Assembly (NCBI RefSeq): GCF_013385635.1
Contig: NZ_JACAPR010000029.1
Location: 1-63,599 of the forward strand
Origin: Pseudomonas gingeri
GTDB taxonomy: Bacteria > Pseudomonadota > Gammaproteobacteria > Pseudomonadales > Pseudomonadaceae
Reading direction: 5' to 3'
DNA: 63,599 bases
Shown here: positions 34,071-43,214 of the stretch, one piece after another
How positions within the stretch are numbered: position 1 is the stretch's first letter
Layout of the letters: each line of letters starts with the position of its first letter
Made by a program: the position numbers and the translations under genes
The notes under the pieces: model-generated
Databases searched by the model: none
The model's input: only the letters and a program-made list of their open reading frames with translations
Told to the model about the DNA's origin: nothing

Positions 34071-36185
34071 ATGACCCAGTCCCATACCATCGAAGCACTG
34101 CTACGTCCCGCCGTGGAGTTGTATACCGTGGCGGTGTGCATCATCGGGGCAGGCCTGAGTCTGTTCGCGCCCTGGTCACTCGCCCTCACCCCTTTGTTCG
34201 GCGCAGTGACGGCGCTGGTCTTTCTGGTGTTCGGGGGCATTCGTCTTCGCCAGGCGCTTATGGTCTTGCGGTACAGGCGAAACATCCGCCGGCTACCGCG
34301 CTACGTGATCACCAGCAAACACGTCCCCGTGAGTAACCAACGGCTGTTTATCGGCATCGGCTTCAAGTGGGAGCAGCGACACACCCAGCGCCTGATGCAA
34401 ACCTACCGCCCCGAGTTTCGCCGCTATGTGGAACAGACACCGCTGTTTCAGCAGGCCCGCCGGCTTGAACAACGCCTGGAAAAGGCGTCCTTTCCGTTGA
34501 GCGTGATTCCTGCAATCACCAGTTGGGACAACCCGCTCAACCCCGTACGCCCGCTCCCACCCGTAGGCGGCTCTCCCCGCCTCCACGGCGTTGAACCCAA
34601 CGAAGTCGAAGTGTCACTGCCCCTCGGCGAACGCGTCGGTCACAGCCTGGTTCTGGGCACCACCCGAGTAGGCAAAACCCGGCTGGCCGAACTGTTCATC
34701 ACCCAGGACATTCGCCGGGTCAAACACCTCAACGGGAAAGCCCTCTTCGAACCGGTGATCGTGTTCGACCCCAAAGGCGATGCCGACCTGCTCAAACGCA
34801 TGTACGTCGAAACCCAACGCGCCGGACGCGAAGACGAGTTCTATGTCTTTCACCTGGGCTGGCCGGACTTCTCGGCCCGCTACAACGCCGTAGGCCGTTT
34901 CGGGCGGATCTCCGAAGTCGCCAGCCGGATCTCCGGGCAACTCTCGGGCGAAGGCAACAGCGCGGCCTTTCGTGAGTTCGCCTGGCGCTTCGTCAACATC
35001 ATTGCCCGCGCATTGGTGGAACTGGGCAACCGTCCGGATTACCTGAAGATCCAGCAACACGTGATCAACATCGATGCCCTGTTCATCGAGTACAGCGGCC
35101 ATTACTTCACCCAGCACGACCCAGGCGCCTGGGACATCATCGTCTCCATCGAAGGTGCCCTGACCGAGAAGAACACCCCCCACAACATGCGAGGCCGCCA
35201 ACCCCGCGTCACGGCAATCGATCAGTACCTGTCCCAAACTCGAGTCGCCGATCCGGTCATGGACGGCCTGCGCTCCGCCGTACGCTACGACAAAACCTAC
35301 TTCGACAAGATCGTGGCCTCCCTCCTGCCCCTGCTGGAGAAACTCACCACAGGGCGCATGGCAGAGCTGATCTCACCCGACTACACCGACATGGATGACC
35401 CTCGGCCGATTTTCGACTGGATGCAGGTCATTCGGAAGCGCGCGGTCGTGTATGTCGGCCTCGACGCCCTGTCCGACCCGGAGGTGGCCGCCGCGGTGGG
35501 CAACTCGATGTTCGCCGACCTGGTGTCTGTGGCCGGCCATATCTACAAACTCGGCATCGATGACGGACTGCCCGATACCGCCCAGGACCAGAAGATTCCG
35601 ATCAATCTCCATGCTGACGAATTCAACGAACTGATGGGCGACGAGTTCATTCCGATGATCAACAAGGGCGGCGGCGCAGGCATCCAGGTCACCGCCTACA
35701 CCCAGACCATCAGCGACATCGAGGCGAAGATCGGCAACCGCGCCAAGGCAGGCCAGGTGGTGGGCAACTTCAACAACCTCTTCATGCTGCGGGTACGCGA
35801 AACCGCCACCGCCGAATTGCTGACCAAACAACTGCCCAAGGTCGACGTCTACTCCACCACCTTGGTCAGCGGCGCCACTGACAGCTCGGATCCTTCAGGC
35901 GGCACCGACTTCACCAGCAACACCCAGGACCGGGTCAGTTCCACCAGCGTGCCACTGATCGAACCCGCCCACGTGGTCAGCCTCCCCAAAGGCCAGGCCT
36001 TCGCCCTGATCGAAGGCGCCAACCTCTGGAAAATCCGCATGCCTCTACCCGCCCCAGACCCCGACGAATGCATGCCCAAAGACCTGCAAACCCTGGCCGA
36101 CAGCATGCGCAGACGCTACATCGATGGAGGCGGCGAATGGTGGACCGGTAGCGGAACATCAGCGCTCGATGACCTCGCACCCTGA
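34071..36185 (+). CDS. traD: Conjugative coupling ATPase TraD (ICE type)
   Basis: 704 residues. Two N-terminal membrane helices (about 18-56) are followed by the ATPase: Walker A GTTRVGKT (196-203), VIVFDPKGDADLLKRMYVET, and Walker B region INLHADEFNELMGDEFIPMI followed by the TAYTQTISD switch. This is the SXT/TOL-PFGI subfamily coupling protein that feeds the relaxase-DNA complex to the secretion channel. Length and motifs look intact. Its partner T4SS genes are not in this window, so the protein may be an orphan. Confidence 0.9.
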   Translation: MTQSHTIEALLRPAVELYTVAVCIIGAGLSLFAPWSLALTPLFGAVTALVFLVFGGIRLRQALMVLRYRRNIRRLPRYVITSKHVPVSNQRLFIGIGFKWEQRHTQRLMQTYRPEFRRYVEQTPLFQQARRLEQRLEKASFPLSVIPAITSWDNPLNPVRPLPPVGGSPRLHGVEPNEVEVSLPLGERVGHSLVLGTTRVGKTRLAELFITQDIRRVKHLNGKALFEPVIVFDPKGDADLLKRMYVETQRAGREDEFYVFHLGWPDFSARYNAVGRFGRISEVASRISGQLSGEGNSAAFREFAWRFVNIIARALVELGNRPDYLKIQQHVINIDALFIEYSGHYFTQHDPGAWDIIVSIEGALTEKNTPHNMRGRQPRVTAIDQYLSQTRVADPVMDGLRSAVRYDKTYFDKIVASLLPLLEKLTTGRMAELISPDYTDMDDPRPIFDWMQVIRKRAVVYVGLDALSDPEVAAAVGNSMFADLVSVAGHIYKLGIDDGLPDTAQDQKIPINLHADEFNELMGDEFIPMINKGGGAGIQVTAYTQTISDIEAKIGNRAKAGQVVGNFNNLFMLRVRETATAELLTKQLPKVDVYSTTLVSGATDSSDPSGGTDFTSNTQDRVSSTSVPLIEPAHVVSLPKGQAFALIEGANLWKIRMPLPAPDPDECMPKDLQTLADSMRRRYIDGGGEWWTGSGTSALDDLAP

Positions 36186-36278
36186 GCGGTTTCAGAACCC
36201 GCTGAGCACAATGACGGGTGGTTTCTCTGGTAGTGTGAGCGCACACAGCACTCCACTGATAAAACCAAGACACGGCTC

Positions 36279-36689
36279 ATGGGCGCTCCAATCATCATCG
36301 GCAACAGCTATGACCTTTGGGTCAGCAACAGCATGAAAGATACGTTCTGCGAGGTCCTCACAGCTGTTGCGGCCCTGGAAGGCCATGACATCACGGCCAT
36401 ATACGAGGAAGCGCCCGGTGTGGCCGGCACGTACGGTGTCTCAGGCATCGGCATCCACCTCGACGAATTTCATCACTACCTCGGCGGACGGGCCGGCGTT
36501 CGACACCACCTCGATCTGTGCCGTACCCGGCTGGACGAAGTCGCCGAATCCTGCGGTCTGTCACCAGCAGGCTCAGAGCGCATGGCACACCTGCTTGCCT
36601 GGGCAGCCCATCAAATGGACGGTCACCCGATCCCTGAAGGCTGCAACCTCTACGAGGACTGGCCGCCCGGCTCGACCGATATGCGATAA
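36279..36689 (+). CDS. Hypothetical protein after traD (136 aa)
   Basis: MGAPIIIGNSYDLWVSNSMK start. Soluble, acidic, with a GIHLDEFHHYLGGRAGVRHH segment and several conserved-looking His/Asp. The start is 93 bp behind traD and in the same direction. No family recognised. The His/Asp cluster could bind a metal, but no known motif is complete. Confidence 0.6.
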   Translation: MGAPIIIGNSYDLWVSNSMKDTFCEVLTAVAALEGHDITAIYEEAPGVAGTYGVSGIGIHLDEFHHYLGGRAGVRHHLDLCRTRLDEVAESCGLSPAGSERMAHLLAWAAHQMDGHPIPEGCNLYEDWPPGSTDMR

Positions 36690-36808
36690 CTACATTCAGG
36701 AGCTCTTGAAGAATGTTCTTCTGACTGTTTTCTATCGGTCGTGACCGGCAGCAACCGGCCAAAAGCGGGCATCGCACTTCATTAGCACTTGTATCCGATC
36801 TCCATTGG

Positions 36809-38071
36809 CTATGGGCTTAGAAAAATAGGGTCAATAATAGGGGCTACGAAAATTGCCGATATGGCAGCAACAACAACCCATAGGAACGAGTCCCAATACT
36901 TTACGAGAGCCACCAGCCCAGCACCGACCGCAGGCAATAGCGCCAGTACCTGCAATAGATGAAAGGTACGCCGCAAAGTACGCCCCTGTTTTTCGACTTG
37001 CTCAATTGTAATCCTGAGCAGGCCCTGAAGCTTGGGGGGATAGGTTTTTATTTTGTCTTTGAAGTCGTCGAAAACAACATTGAAGCTGTGTAACAAGCGG
37101 TCCGTCTGAAGCATTTGATTGTGCAATATCGCGAGTAAGACCAGCGAAACAACGATCAAACCAAGTACCAGAACGAATCCTTCAAATGAAGAAGTACTGT
37201 TGTTCAGAACAACCCATCCAGCAAAAGAGACCGGGAGCGCCAGCATTTTTCCAGCAATGTCACCCAGCACGCCGCTGAGCTTGGTCCCGTAGTCGATTTC
37301 CGCCTGTGCCAATTCGCGCCGAGCCTTCTCGAATGAAAAGCTATAGACGTAAGTTTGTAAATTTGCGCGATAGGTAGCGAGGACCTCCTTCCATTCGCGA
37401 ACCACTACGAGGAAGTGATTTGGCTCACTTTCAAACTTCTCAATTACACTGGCGATCGCCATCCGAATCATCAGCTTGCGTTCTGAAAGATGAGCTTTAT
37501 TCTCGTTTTTGCGGTTAAGAATCTCCTCAAGCAAACTCATATGCCTGAGTTCATGGCCAAGAACATGTTCATCAACCTGAGTCGGCAGCAAAAACGTCCT
37601 AGGCGGTTTTGCGCCGTCGGGAGGCAAAGCGAAGAACAAGTTATAGGTATCTGGACTGCTGTCCTTGTCAACCCCGATTGCCAGCAATGCCAGAAGCTCG
37701 ATTAGCCTACAAACTCGTCTAAGCTCTTTAATTTGTGTTGGTTCACTAGCGTCAAAATCTGCCCACCCCAAGTCAACGACGTACACGTTCTGCGGAAACT
37801 GCCCTTTGCCCAGTGACCCGTTACGGGCCAAGTCGCTAACGTTCGCGTAAAACCGACCAGATTCATTCGTAGGTAGGCGGAGCTCGATCTCCACCGCACC
37901 ACCGTCAACAAATTCATGATGTTGGATTTTGCCAAATTCGGGCTGCAGATCCTTGCATGCCTGCAGCGCGGCAGTGATGTCGGTAGTGGGCAGTCCGTCA
38001 TAGGAGACCACACCTCCTTCAATGGCTGGCGCTCCCATTGCCCGGTACAGGGCTACAACATCGGAAAACAT
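36809..38071 (-). CDS. Membrane partner of YejK-like protein, copy 2 (420 aa)
   Basis: A soluble N-terminal domain (to about residue 190) precedes a long helix (MIRMAIASVIEKFE on), a first hydrophobic pair (SFAGWVVLNN; GFVLVLGLIVVSLVLLAIL), a charged coiled coil and a C-terminal hydrophobic pair (LLQVLALLPAVGAGLVALV; SFLWVVVAAISAIFVAPII). It has the same plan as the 376-residue protein at 14757-15887, with recognisable short matches (VYSFSFEKARRELAQAEI). The gene begins 3 bp after the YejK-family stop. The HVLGHELRH motif in the soluble part resembles a metal-binding HExxH reversed in order and is probably not catalytic. Family unknown. Confidence 0.8.
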   Translation of the reverse strand: MFSDVVALYRAMGAPAIEGGVVSYDGLPTTDITAALQACKDLQPEFGKIQHHEFVDGGAVEIELRLPTNESGRFYANVSDLARNGSLGKGQFPQNVYVVDLGWADFDASEPTQIKELRRVCRLIELLALLAIGVDKDSSPDTYNLFFALPPDGAKPPRTFLLPTQVDEHVLGHELRHMSLLEEILNRKNENKAHLSERKLMIRMAIASVIEKFESEPNHFLVVVREWKEVLATYRANLQTYVYSFSFEKARRELAQAEIDYGTKLSGVLGDIAGKMLALPVSFAGWVVLNNSTSSFEGFVLVLGLIVVSLVLLAILHNQMLQTDRLLHSFNVVFDDFKDKIKTYPPKLQGLLRITIEQVEKQGRTLRRTFHLLQVLALLPAVGAGLVALVKYWDSFLWVVVAAISAIFVAPIIDPIFLSP

Positions 38072-38074
38072 GGC

Positions 38075-39208
38075 TTACCCAACCCTGGCCTGCAGCTCTT
38101 TCTCTATCAAATCGACCAGTTCCTGGGTCATGTTTGACAAGGTCAGCTTCTTGCGACCCTCATCGTAATAAACATCGGACGTTGCCTCCTTACCCAAGGC
38201 ACCACGTTCAAATTGAAGCGACCAGCTCGCAGCTTCGCCTTTGATCCTGGTCTTCTCCTTCAGCGATTTGGCATTGACAGTAAAGTCCTCAGGGACTCGA
38301 TGTTTTTCGTCGTTGAGATAGTCTTTCAGTCCTGCAATTTCATCGACTAGGTCAGGCGGAACGTGCTGAATTGCCGCATGGCAGATCGCATCTAACCGAG
38401 CGGATTTGCCATCCGCCAGTCGGTCCTGCAAGTACCGGACAACCGCCTCTTTCGCCTTGTAAGCAAAAGGCTTGAGCTCTTTATTGTTACGGAAGAAACG
38501 GCCAACGTAATCGATGGCATTTTTAGTTGCACGGCCGGACGCCACGCCTTTGGCGCATCCCAAAGCGGAGATGAAATAGTCAGAAGCCTGGCTGTCCCGA
38601 CCGCGGCTGATAAAGCACAGATAGGTCGAATCAACCTCGTCTGCGTCCTCAGCATCTACAACTGTATTCCCCGCAGCAGCAGATACGGCGGCGGCAGTAA
38701 CCGACGCGAACTTCAAAAAGTTGATCCTGGCCGCCTGCTGAACCGTCTTCAGGTCCACTTCCTGAATGGCTTTGGGTACGTAGTTCTCATCGAGCTGAAT
38801 GCCGCCACGCTGTTTGATGCTGGCGACCAGAAAGAAGTCAGACGCACCCGAGGTGTATTGCGCGCAGAGAATATGGCCGCCAGTGGCCAAGGTTTGGTCC
38901 CTCGCCTGCTCGACAAGCTGATCCATGGCTAAGTGGGTTAACGCAATAAATTCAGCCTCATCACCACAGACATCCACGTAAGCGCTAAACCGATCAGGAA
39001 ACGGACCTTGCCGACCGTCGTCAGCAAATTGTCCGTAGACAACACTGTTTCCTTCTTTACCAATCAGACCGTTGATGCCTTCGACCAGAGACTCTAAAGC
39101 TGGGTTTTGGGTATCCAGGACAACGTCCTTTTTCACCACGTCAGAAACAAGACCCGTATGAGCAATCTTTTTGAAACTGTGGATGATGGCGGTTTTCAGC
39201 GTGATCAC
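38075..39208 (-). CDS. YejK/NdpA-family nucleoid-associated-like protein, copy 2
   Basis: 377 residues from a GTG at 39208 with GGAAG upstream. The start ITLKTAIIHSFKKIAHTGLV, followed by KDVVLDTQNPALESLVEGIN, is classic YejK/NdpA. The middle carries TYLCFISRGRDSQASDYFIS and ALGC, the conserved SRGR...YFxxALGC block. Family members bind the nucleoid and topoisomerase IV in E. coli. This one sits in mobile DNA and is coupled to a membrane-protein gene, so it probably has an accessory (perhaps defence) role. Confidence 0.88.
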   Translation of the reverse strand: MITLKTAIIHSFKKIAHTGLVSDVVKKDVVLDTQNPALESLVEGINGLIGKEGNSVVYGQFADDGRQGPFPDRFSAYVDVCGDEAEFIALTHLAMDQLVEQARDQTLATGGHILCAQYTSGASDFFLVASIKQRGGIQLDENYVPKAIQEVDLKTVQQAARINFLKFASVTAAAVSAAAGNTVVDAEDADEVDSTYLCFISRGRDSQASDYFISALGCAKGVASGRATKNAIDYVGRFFRNNKELKPFAYKAKEAVVRYLQDRLADGKSARLDAICHAAIQHVPPDLVDEIAGLKDYLNDEKHRVPEDFTVNAKSLKEKTRIKGEAASWSLQFERGALGKEATSDVYYDEGRKKLTLSNMTQELVDLIEKELQARVG

Positions 39209-39434
39209 AAGTCGACTTCCATTTCAGTAATATCAATGTGAGATTACGAGAGTCAGAGTTAACCTGCAAATGGCCATTGGTCTACTGCCCGTATTCTCTA
39301 GCGGTCCACAGAGCCAAATGTAGGTAATTGGCATCACAACTGTATATCCAACCAGCACCCATGTCGAGCTCTCTATGCCTGCATGATATTGACTGCTAAG
39401 GGCAAATCTCGGCCCCTGTCGACAGACTGCTATT
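39209..39434. other. Intergenic stretch upstream of the second YejK pair
   Basis: It should contain the promoter of the 39208-36809 pair. No convincing motif or gene is seen. Confidence 0.35.
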
Positions 39435-39620
39435 GGCCGATTCTGTTGAAAAAGTCGGTTTTGGTTTTCACGACAGAAAAGTACGCGTCTGAGATTGAAA
39501 TCCGCTTTTTGAGCAGAGGGTTCAGGTCCCAGATTTCACGCAGCAGTGTGCAAAAATGACGTTCTCACCGCTCAATGCACGGACCGCCAGTCCGGGTCGA
39601 CTTTTTCAACAGAATCGGCC
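39435..39620. mobile_element. MITE-like element with 23-bp terminal inverted repeats (186 bp)
   Basis: The left end GGCCGATTCTGTTGAAAAAG (39435 on, through 39457) is matched by its exact inverse at 39598-39620. The interior has no transposase frame, and the ends resemble those of Pseudomonas transposons. It lies 48 bp before the leader of the degenerate DUF6124 copy. Confidence 0.75.
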
Positions 39621-39667
39621 GAAAGCGGGCGCTTGAGAACGCCCATTCCTGCTCCCCAATTCGCGAA

Positions 39668-39994
39668 ACCGCAAGACAACTCCCTTTCTATTGCCTGAAA
39701 TTTCCTAGAAAATCCCGACCGCTTGTTTGTGTTTGATCACACCGCGAGGCTTCGACTCGTCACTGCACATCAGTGGCAGGGTTTGGTAGCCCTCGGTGTA
39801 ACTAGGCGCAAAGCGCCACCTTGAGCAAGGCGCTTTTTTTCGGCCTCGGCCTTATGGTGGCCGTGCGCAGGGCGTCCTCGGACGCGCCGGGCTCCTAGTG
39901 CACCGGTCTACCAACCTGCGTACGGCCGCCACCCCTGAATCGTTTGGTAGCGATGGTGACGGCTCCTTAACTTGCACTATGGAGTATCGAAACC
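39668..39994 (+). promoter_or_regulatory. Conserved leader of DUF6124 gene, copy 2
   Basis: It carries the same blocks in the same order and spacing as 25110-25431: AAGACAACTCC, TGAAATTTCCTAGAAAATCC, CGACCGCTTG, TATGGTGGCCGTGCGCAGGG and CAACCTGCGTACGGCCGCCA. An extra hairpin-like GCGCCACCTTGAGCAAGGCGC-type segment lies around 39811-39837. Confidence 0.65.
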
Positions 39995-40111
39995 ATGTTC
40001 AAACTCACTCCCAACCCGCCTAATGGCGATGGGTGTGGGCATCTGATCGAGATGGCACATGTGTGGATCGACGCCGTGCTGGATAAGCCGCCCGCCAGCA
40101 TCGGCAGCTGA
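39995..40111 (+). pseudogene. Internally deleted DUF6124 gene
   Basis: MFKLTPNPP is followed directly by sequence matching the C-terminal helix of the intact copy (HLIEMAHVWIDAVL), so ~60 codons are missing. A 1-nt change at the junction shifts the frame between the two parts. 38 codons remain. The terminator-like hairpin behind it is kept. Confidence 0.7.
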
Positions 40112-40126
40112 CAGCGCTCAGGGATG

Positions 40127-40155
40127 AATGGGAAGCAAGGCTTCCCGTTTCTTTT
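40127..40155 (+). terminator. Terminator behind the deleted DUF6124 copy
   Basis: GGGAAGC-AAG-GCTTCCC followed by GTTTCTTTT, similar in sequence and place to that at 25794-25823. Confidence 0.65.
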
Positions 40156-40172
40156 GCCGACATGTGTGATGT

Positions 40173-40222
40173 GGAGCAGAGCGTCACGGGCTGCGTTCCC
40201 ACGCGGAGCGTGGGAACGATCA
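40173..40222. repeat. Pseudomonas palindromic repeat
   Basis: GAGCAGAGCGTCACGGGCTG followed by TTCCCACGCGGAGCGTGGGA. The same sequence forms the right half of the repeat at 48882-48989. Confidence 0.7.
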
Positions 40223-40239
40223 GCGCAGCAAGCCAGGAC

Positions 40240-40704
40240 TCAGTTGCTGGGCCGTTGCTTGGTCGCATCCAGCTCGGCCTTTTTGGCCGTGCTGAGTTCG
40301 GTGATCTTCGCCGACTTGGCGATTGCCATGTCGAAGGTGTCCTGCATTTTGGCAATGGCGTCGGTCGCCGTGCCTTTCAGCCCACCGTTGGCGGCCCAGT
40401 CGAAGTTCCAGACGCCGGACAGGTTGTCGGCACCCGCCACATCATGGGTTTCGATGGCGGTGAAGACATCGGGGTGGCGCTCCATGTACTTGGCCGCCTC
40501 GGAGACGCTGGCGGGAACCTTGCCCGAGGTGTCGTTGGCCAGTTGAGAAAGCTCCTGCTTGGTGATCGCCGACTTGCCCGTTTTGCGCATGTAATCGGCA
40601 ATGACCTGGCTGGACTTGGCCGTGTCCAGCGTGCTGTCAAACGCAGAACTCTTCGCTTTTGAACTGCTCGGCCCGCTACCAGCGGGTGATACGGTAGTAG
40701 ACAT
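40240..40704 (-). CDS. HrpK-like domain small protein (154 aa)
   Basis: From ATG at 40704. Ser-rich N-terminus, then an EF-like helical block (KQELSQLANDTSGKVPASVS), EAAKYMERHPDVFTAIETHD, AGADNLSGVWNFDW and a charged C-terminus. The AAKxMxxxPDVFxAIETHDVAG block resembles part of HrpK-type type III-secretion-associated proteins of plant-associated Pseudomonas. There is no hrp cluster nearby and no signal peptide. It may be an orphan effector-like protein. Confidence 0.6.
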   Translation of the reverse strand: MSTTVSPAGSGPSSSKAKSSAFDSTLDTAKSSQVIADYMRKTGKSAITKQELSQLANDTSGKVPASVSEAAKYMERHPDVFTAIETHDVAGADNLSGVWNFDWAANGGLKGTATDAIAKMQDTFDMAIAKSAKITELSTAKKAELDATKQRPSN

Positions 40705-40852
40705 CGGCGCTGCTCCCTCGATGGAATGACTGACATCGTCGCACTGACGATAACGAGTCACGGACGGTAGCATGGGCCAATGGCCACTCTTCTGTACCTT
40801 CACAACAATTCACAACGTTTCTCATCCGCAGCCCCTGGCTCGTCGCCAGACA

Positions 40853-40882
40853 CAAAAAAAGCACCCGCAGGTGCTTTTTTGT
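40853..40882. terminator. Bidirectional terminator
   Basis: AAAAAAAGCACC-CGCA-GGTGCTTTTTTG works on both strands. It lies just after the ycaO stop codon at 40891 (minus strand). Confidence 0.85.
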
Positions 40883-40890
40883 CAGCGCTA

Positions 40891-43095
40891 TCAGCTCACC
40901 AAACCCGCCGCCCGGGCCCGCGCCGTGTGCAGTTTCTTGTAGCTGTCGATCAACCGCAGGTGCCGGTCGAGCCCTTCCAGTTTCATACTGGTCGGCGTCA
41001 GGCCATGGAAGCGCACACTGCCGTTCACCGAGCCGATCACCGCGTCCATCCGCTCGTTGCCGAACATGCGACGGAAGTTGGCTTCGTAGTCTTCCAACTG
41101 CAGATCCTCGTCCAGGTGCATTTCCAGCACCGCGTTCACGGCCTGGTAAAACAGCCCGCGCTCGACGGTGTTGTCGTTGTACTGCAGGAAGGTTTCCACC
41201 AGTTCCTTTGCCTCGTCGTAATGCTGCAAGGCGAGACGGATCAGCAGCTTCAACTCCAGGATGGTCAATTGGCCCCAGGCGGTGTTGTCGTCGAACTCGA
41301 TGCCGATCAGGGTGGTGATGTCGGTGTAATCGTCCAGCTCGCTCTCGTCCAGCAGACCGACCAACGCTTGCAGACCGGCATCGTCGAGGCTGTGCAGGTT
41401 GAGGATATCTTCGCGGAAGAACAGGGCCTTGTTGGTGTTGTCCCAGATCAGGTCGTCGACCGGATAGATCTCCGAATAGTCCGGTACCAGGATGCGGCAG
41501 GCCGTTGCGCCGAGGTCGTCGTACACCGCCATGTACGCTTCCTTGCCCATCGCTTCGAGGATACCGAACAGCGTTGCGGCCTCCTCGGCATTGGAGTCTT
41601 CACCCTGGCCGGAGAAGTCCCATTCGACAAATTCGTAATCGGACCTGGCACTGAAGAAGCGCCACGACACCACGCCACTGGAGTCGATAAAGTGCTCGAC
41701 GAAGTTGTTCGGCTCGGTCACCGCGTGGCCTTCGAAGGTCGGCTGCGGCAGATCGTTCAGGCCTTCGAAACTGCGGCCCTGGAGCAGTTCCGTCAGGCTG
41801 CGCTCCAGCGCCACCTCAAAGCTCGGGTGCGCGCCGAACGAGGCAAATACACCGCCGGTACGCGGGTTCATCAAGGTCACGCACATCACCGGGAACTCGC
41901 CGCCCAGCGACGCATCCTTGACCAGTACCGGGAAACCCTGCTCTTCCAGGCCCTGGATGCCGGCCAGGATGCCGGGGTACTTCGCCAGCACGTCCTGCGG
42001 CACATCCGGCAGGGCCATTTCGCCTTCGAGGATTTCGCGCTTCACCGCGCGCTCGAAGATTTCCGACAGACACTGCACCTGCGCTTCGGCCAGGGTATTG
42101 CCGGCACTCATGCCATTGCTGAGAAACAGGTTCTCGATCAGGTTGGACGGGAAGTACACCACTTCGCCGTCCGACTGGCGCACATACGGCAGCGAGCAGA
42201 TGCCGCGTTCGGTATTGCCGGAGTTGGTGTCGTACAGGTGCGAGCCGCGCAGTTCGCCATCGGGGTTGTAGATCTTCAGGCAGTACTCGTCGAGGATCTC
42301 GGTCGGCAGCGCGTCTTTACGACCCGGCTTGAACCAGCGCTCGTTCGGGTAATGCACAAACGCCGCGTTGGCGATGTCTTCGCCCCAGAACTGATCGTTG
42401 TAGAAGAAGTTGCAGTTGAGCCGCTCGATAAACTCGCCCAGCGCCGACGCCAGCGCGCCTTCCTTGGTCGAGCCCTTGCCATTGGTGAAGCACATCGGCG
42501 AGTGGGCATCGCGAATATGCAGCGACCAGACGTTGGGCACGATATTGCGCCACGAAGCGATCTCGATCTTCATACCCAGGTCCGCCAGGATGCCGGACAT
42601 GTTGGCGATGGTCTGTTCCAGCGGCAGATCCTTGCCGGCGATAAAGGTCAGCGCTTCGGAATCGGAGTTGAGCATCAGCAACGCCTGGGCATCGGCGTCG
42701 AGGTTGTCCACTTCCTCGATCACGAACTCGGGACCGGTCTGCACCACCTTTTTCACCGTGCAGCGGTCGATGGAACGCAGGATGCCCTGGCGATCCTTGG
42801 CCGAGATATCCGCCGGCAACTCGACCTGGATCTTGAAGATCTGGTTGTAGCGGTTTTCCGGATCGACGATGTTGTTCTGCGAGAGGCGGATGTTCTCGGT
42901 GGGAATATTGCGCGTCTGGCAGTACAGCTTGACGAAATAGGCGGCGCACAACGCCGAAGAAGCCAGGAAATAATCGAACGGACCCGGGGCCGAGCCGTCG
43001 CCCTTATAGCGGATAGGTTGATCGGCCACCACCGTGAAGTCATCGAACTTGGCTTCAAGTCGAAGGTTGTCGAGAAAATTAACCTTGATTTCCAT
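40891..43095 (-). CDS. ycaO: OsmC-YcaO fusion protein (ribosomal S12 methylthiotransferase accessory YcaO)
   Basis: 734 residues: an N-terminal OsmC-like domain (about 1-140), then a YcaO ATP-binding domain with the Glu/Gln-rich ATP/Mg signatures (LGEFIERLN, LSEIFERAVKREI), and a C-terminal TPR-like helical extension. E. coli YcaO (586 aa) lacks the OsmC part and assists RimO in beta-methylthiolation of ribosomal protein S12. The fusion form is usual in pseudomonads. It appears intact and monocistronic, with a terminator directly behind. Confidence 0.9.
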   Translation of the reverse strand: MEIKVNFLDNLRLEAKFDDFTVVADQPIRYKGDGSAPGPFDYFLASSALCAAYFVKLYCQTRNIPTENIRLSQNNIVDPENRYNQIFKIQVELPADISAKDRQGILRSIDRCTVKKVVQTGPEFVIEEVDNLDADAQALLMLNSDSEALTFIAGKDLPLEQTIANMSGILADLGMKIEIASWRNIVPNVWSLHIRDAHSPMCFTNGKGSTKEGALASALGEFIERLNCNFFYNDQFWGEDIANAAFVHYPNERWFKPGRKDALPTEILDEYCLKIYNPDGELRGSHLYDTNSGNTERGICSLPYVRQSDGEVVYFPSNLIENLFLSNGMSAGNTLAEAQVQCLSEIFERAVKREILEGEMALPDVPQDVLAKYPGILAGIQGLEEQGFPVLVKDASLGGEFPVMCVTLMNPRTGGVFASFGAHPSFEVALERSLTELLQGRSFEGLNDLPQPTFEGHAVTEPNNFVEHFIDSSGVVSWRFFSARSDYEFVEWDFSGQGEDSNAEEAATLFGILEAMGKEAYMAVYDDLGATACRILVPDYSEIYPVDDLIWDNTNKALFFREDILNLHSLDDAGLQALVGLLDESELDDYTDITTLIGIEFDDNTAWGQLTILELKLLIRLALQHYDEAKELVETFLQYNDNTVERGLFYQAVNAVLEMHLDEDLQLEDYEANFRRMFGNERMDAVIGSVNGSVRFHGLTPTSMKLEGLDRHLRLIDSYKKLHTARARAAGLVS

Positions 43096-43214
43096 GCGGG
43101 AATTACCACTATAACGAGCAAAATAATGGCCGGCATTATCCGGTTTTTCCGCCAGAAGAGCACGCGGTCACGGTATCTCGCACGCGTTTGCCGGCCATGG
43201 CCGCTGTTTGCCCC

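Noticed and set aside
37510..37560. HVLGHELRH in the second membrane partner as a metalloprotease site
   Set aside because: The order of His and Glu does not give HExxH with a downstream third ligand, so catalysis is not supported.
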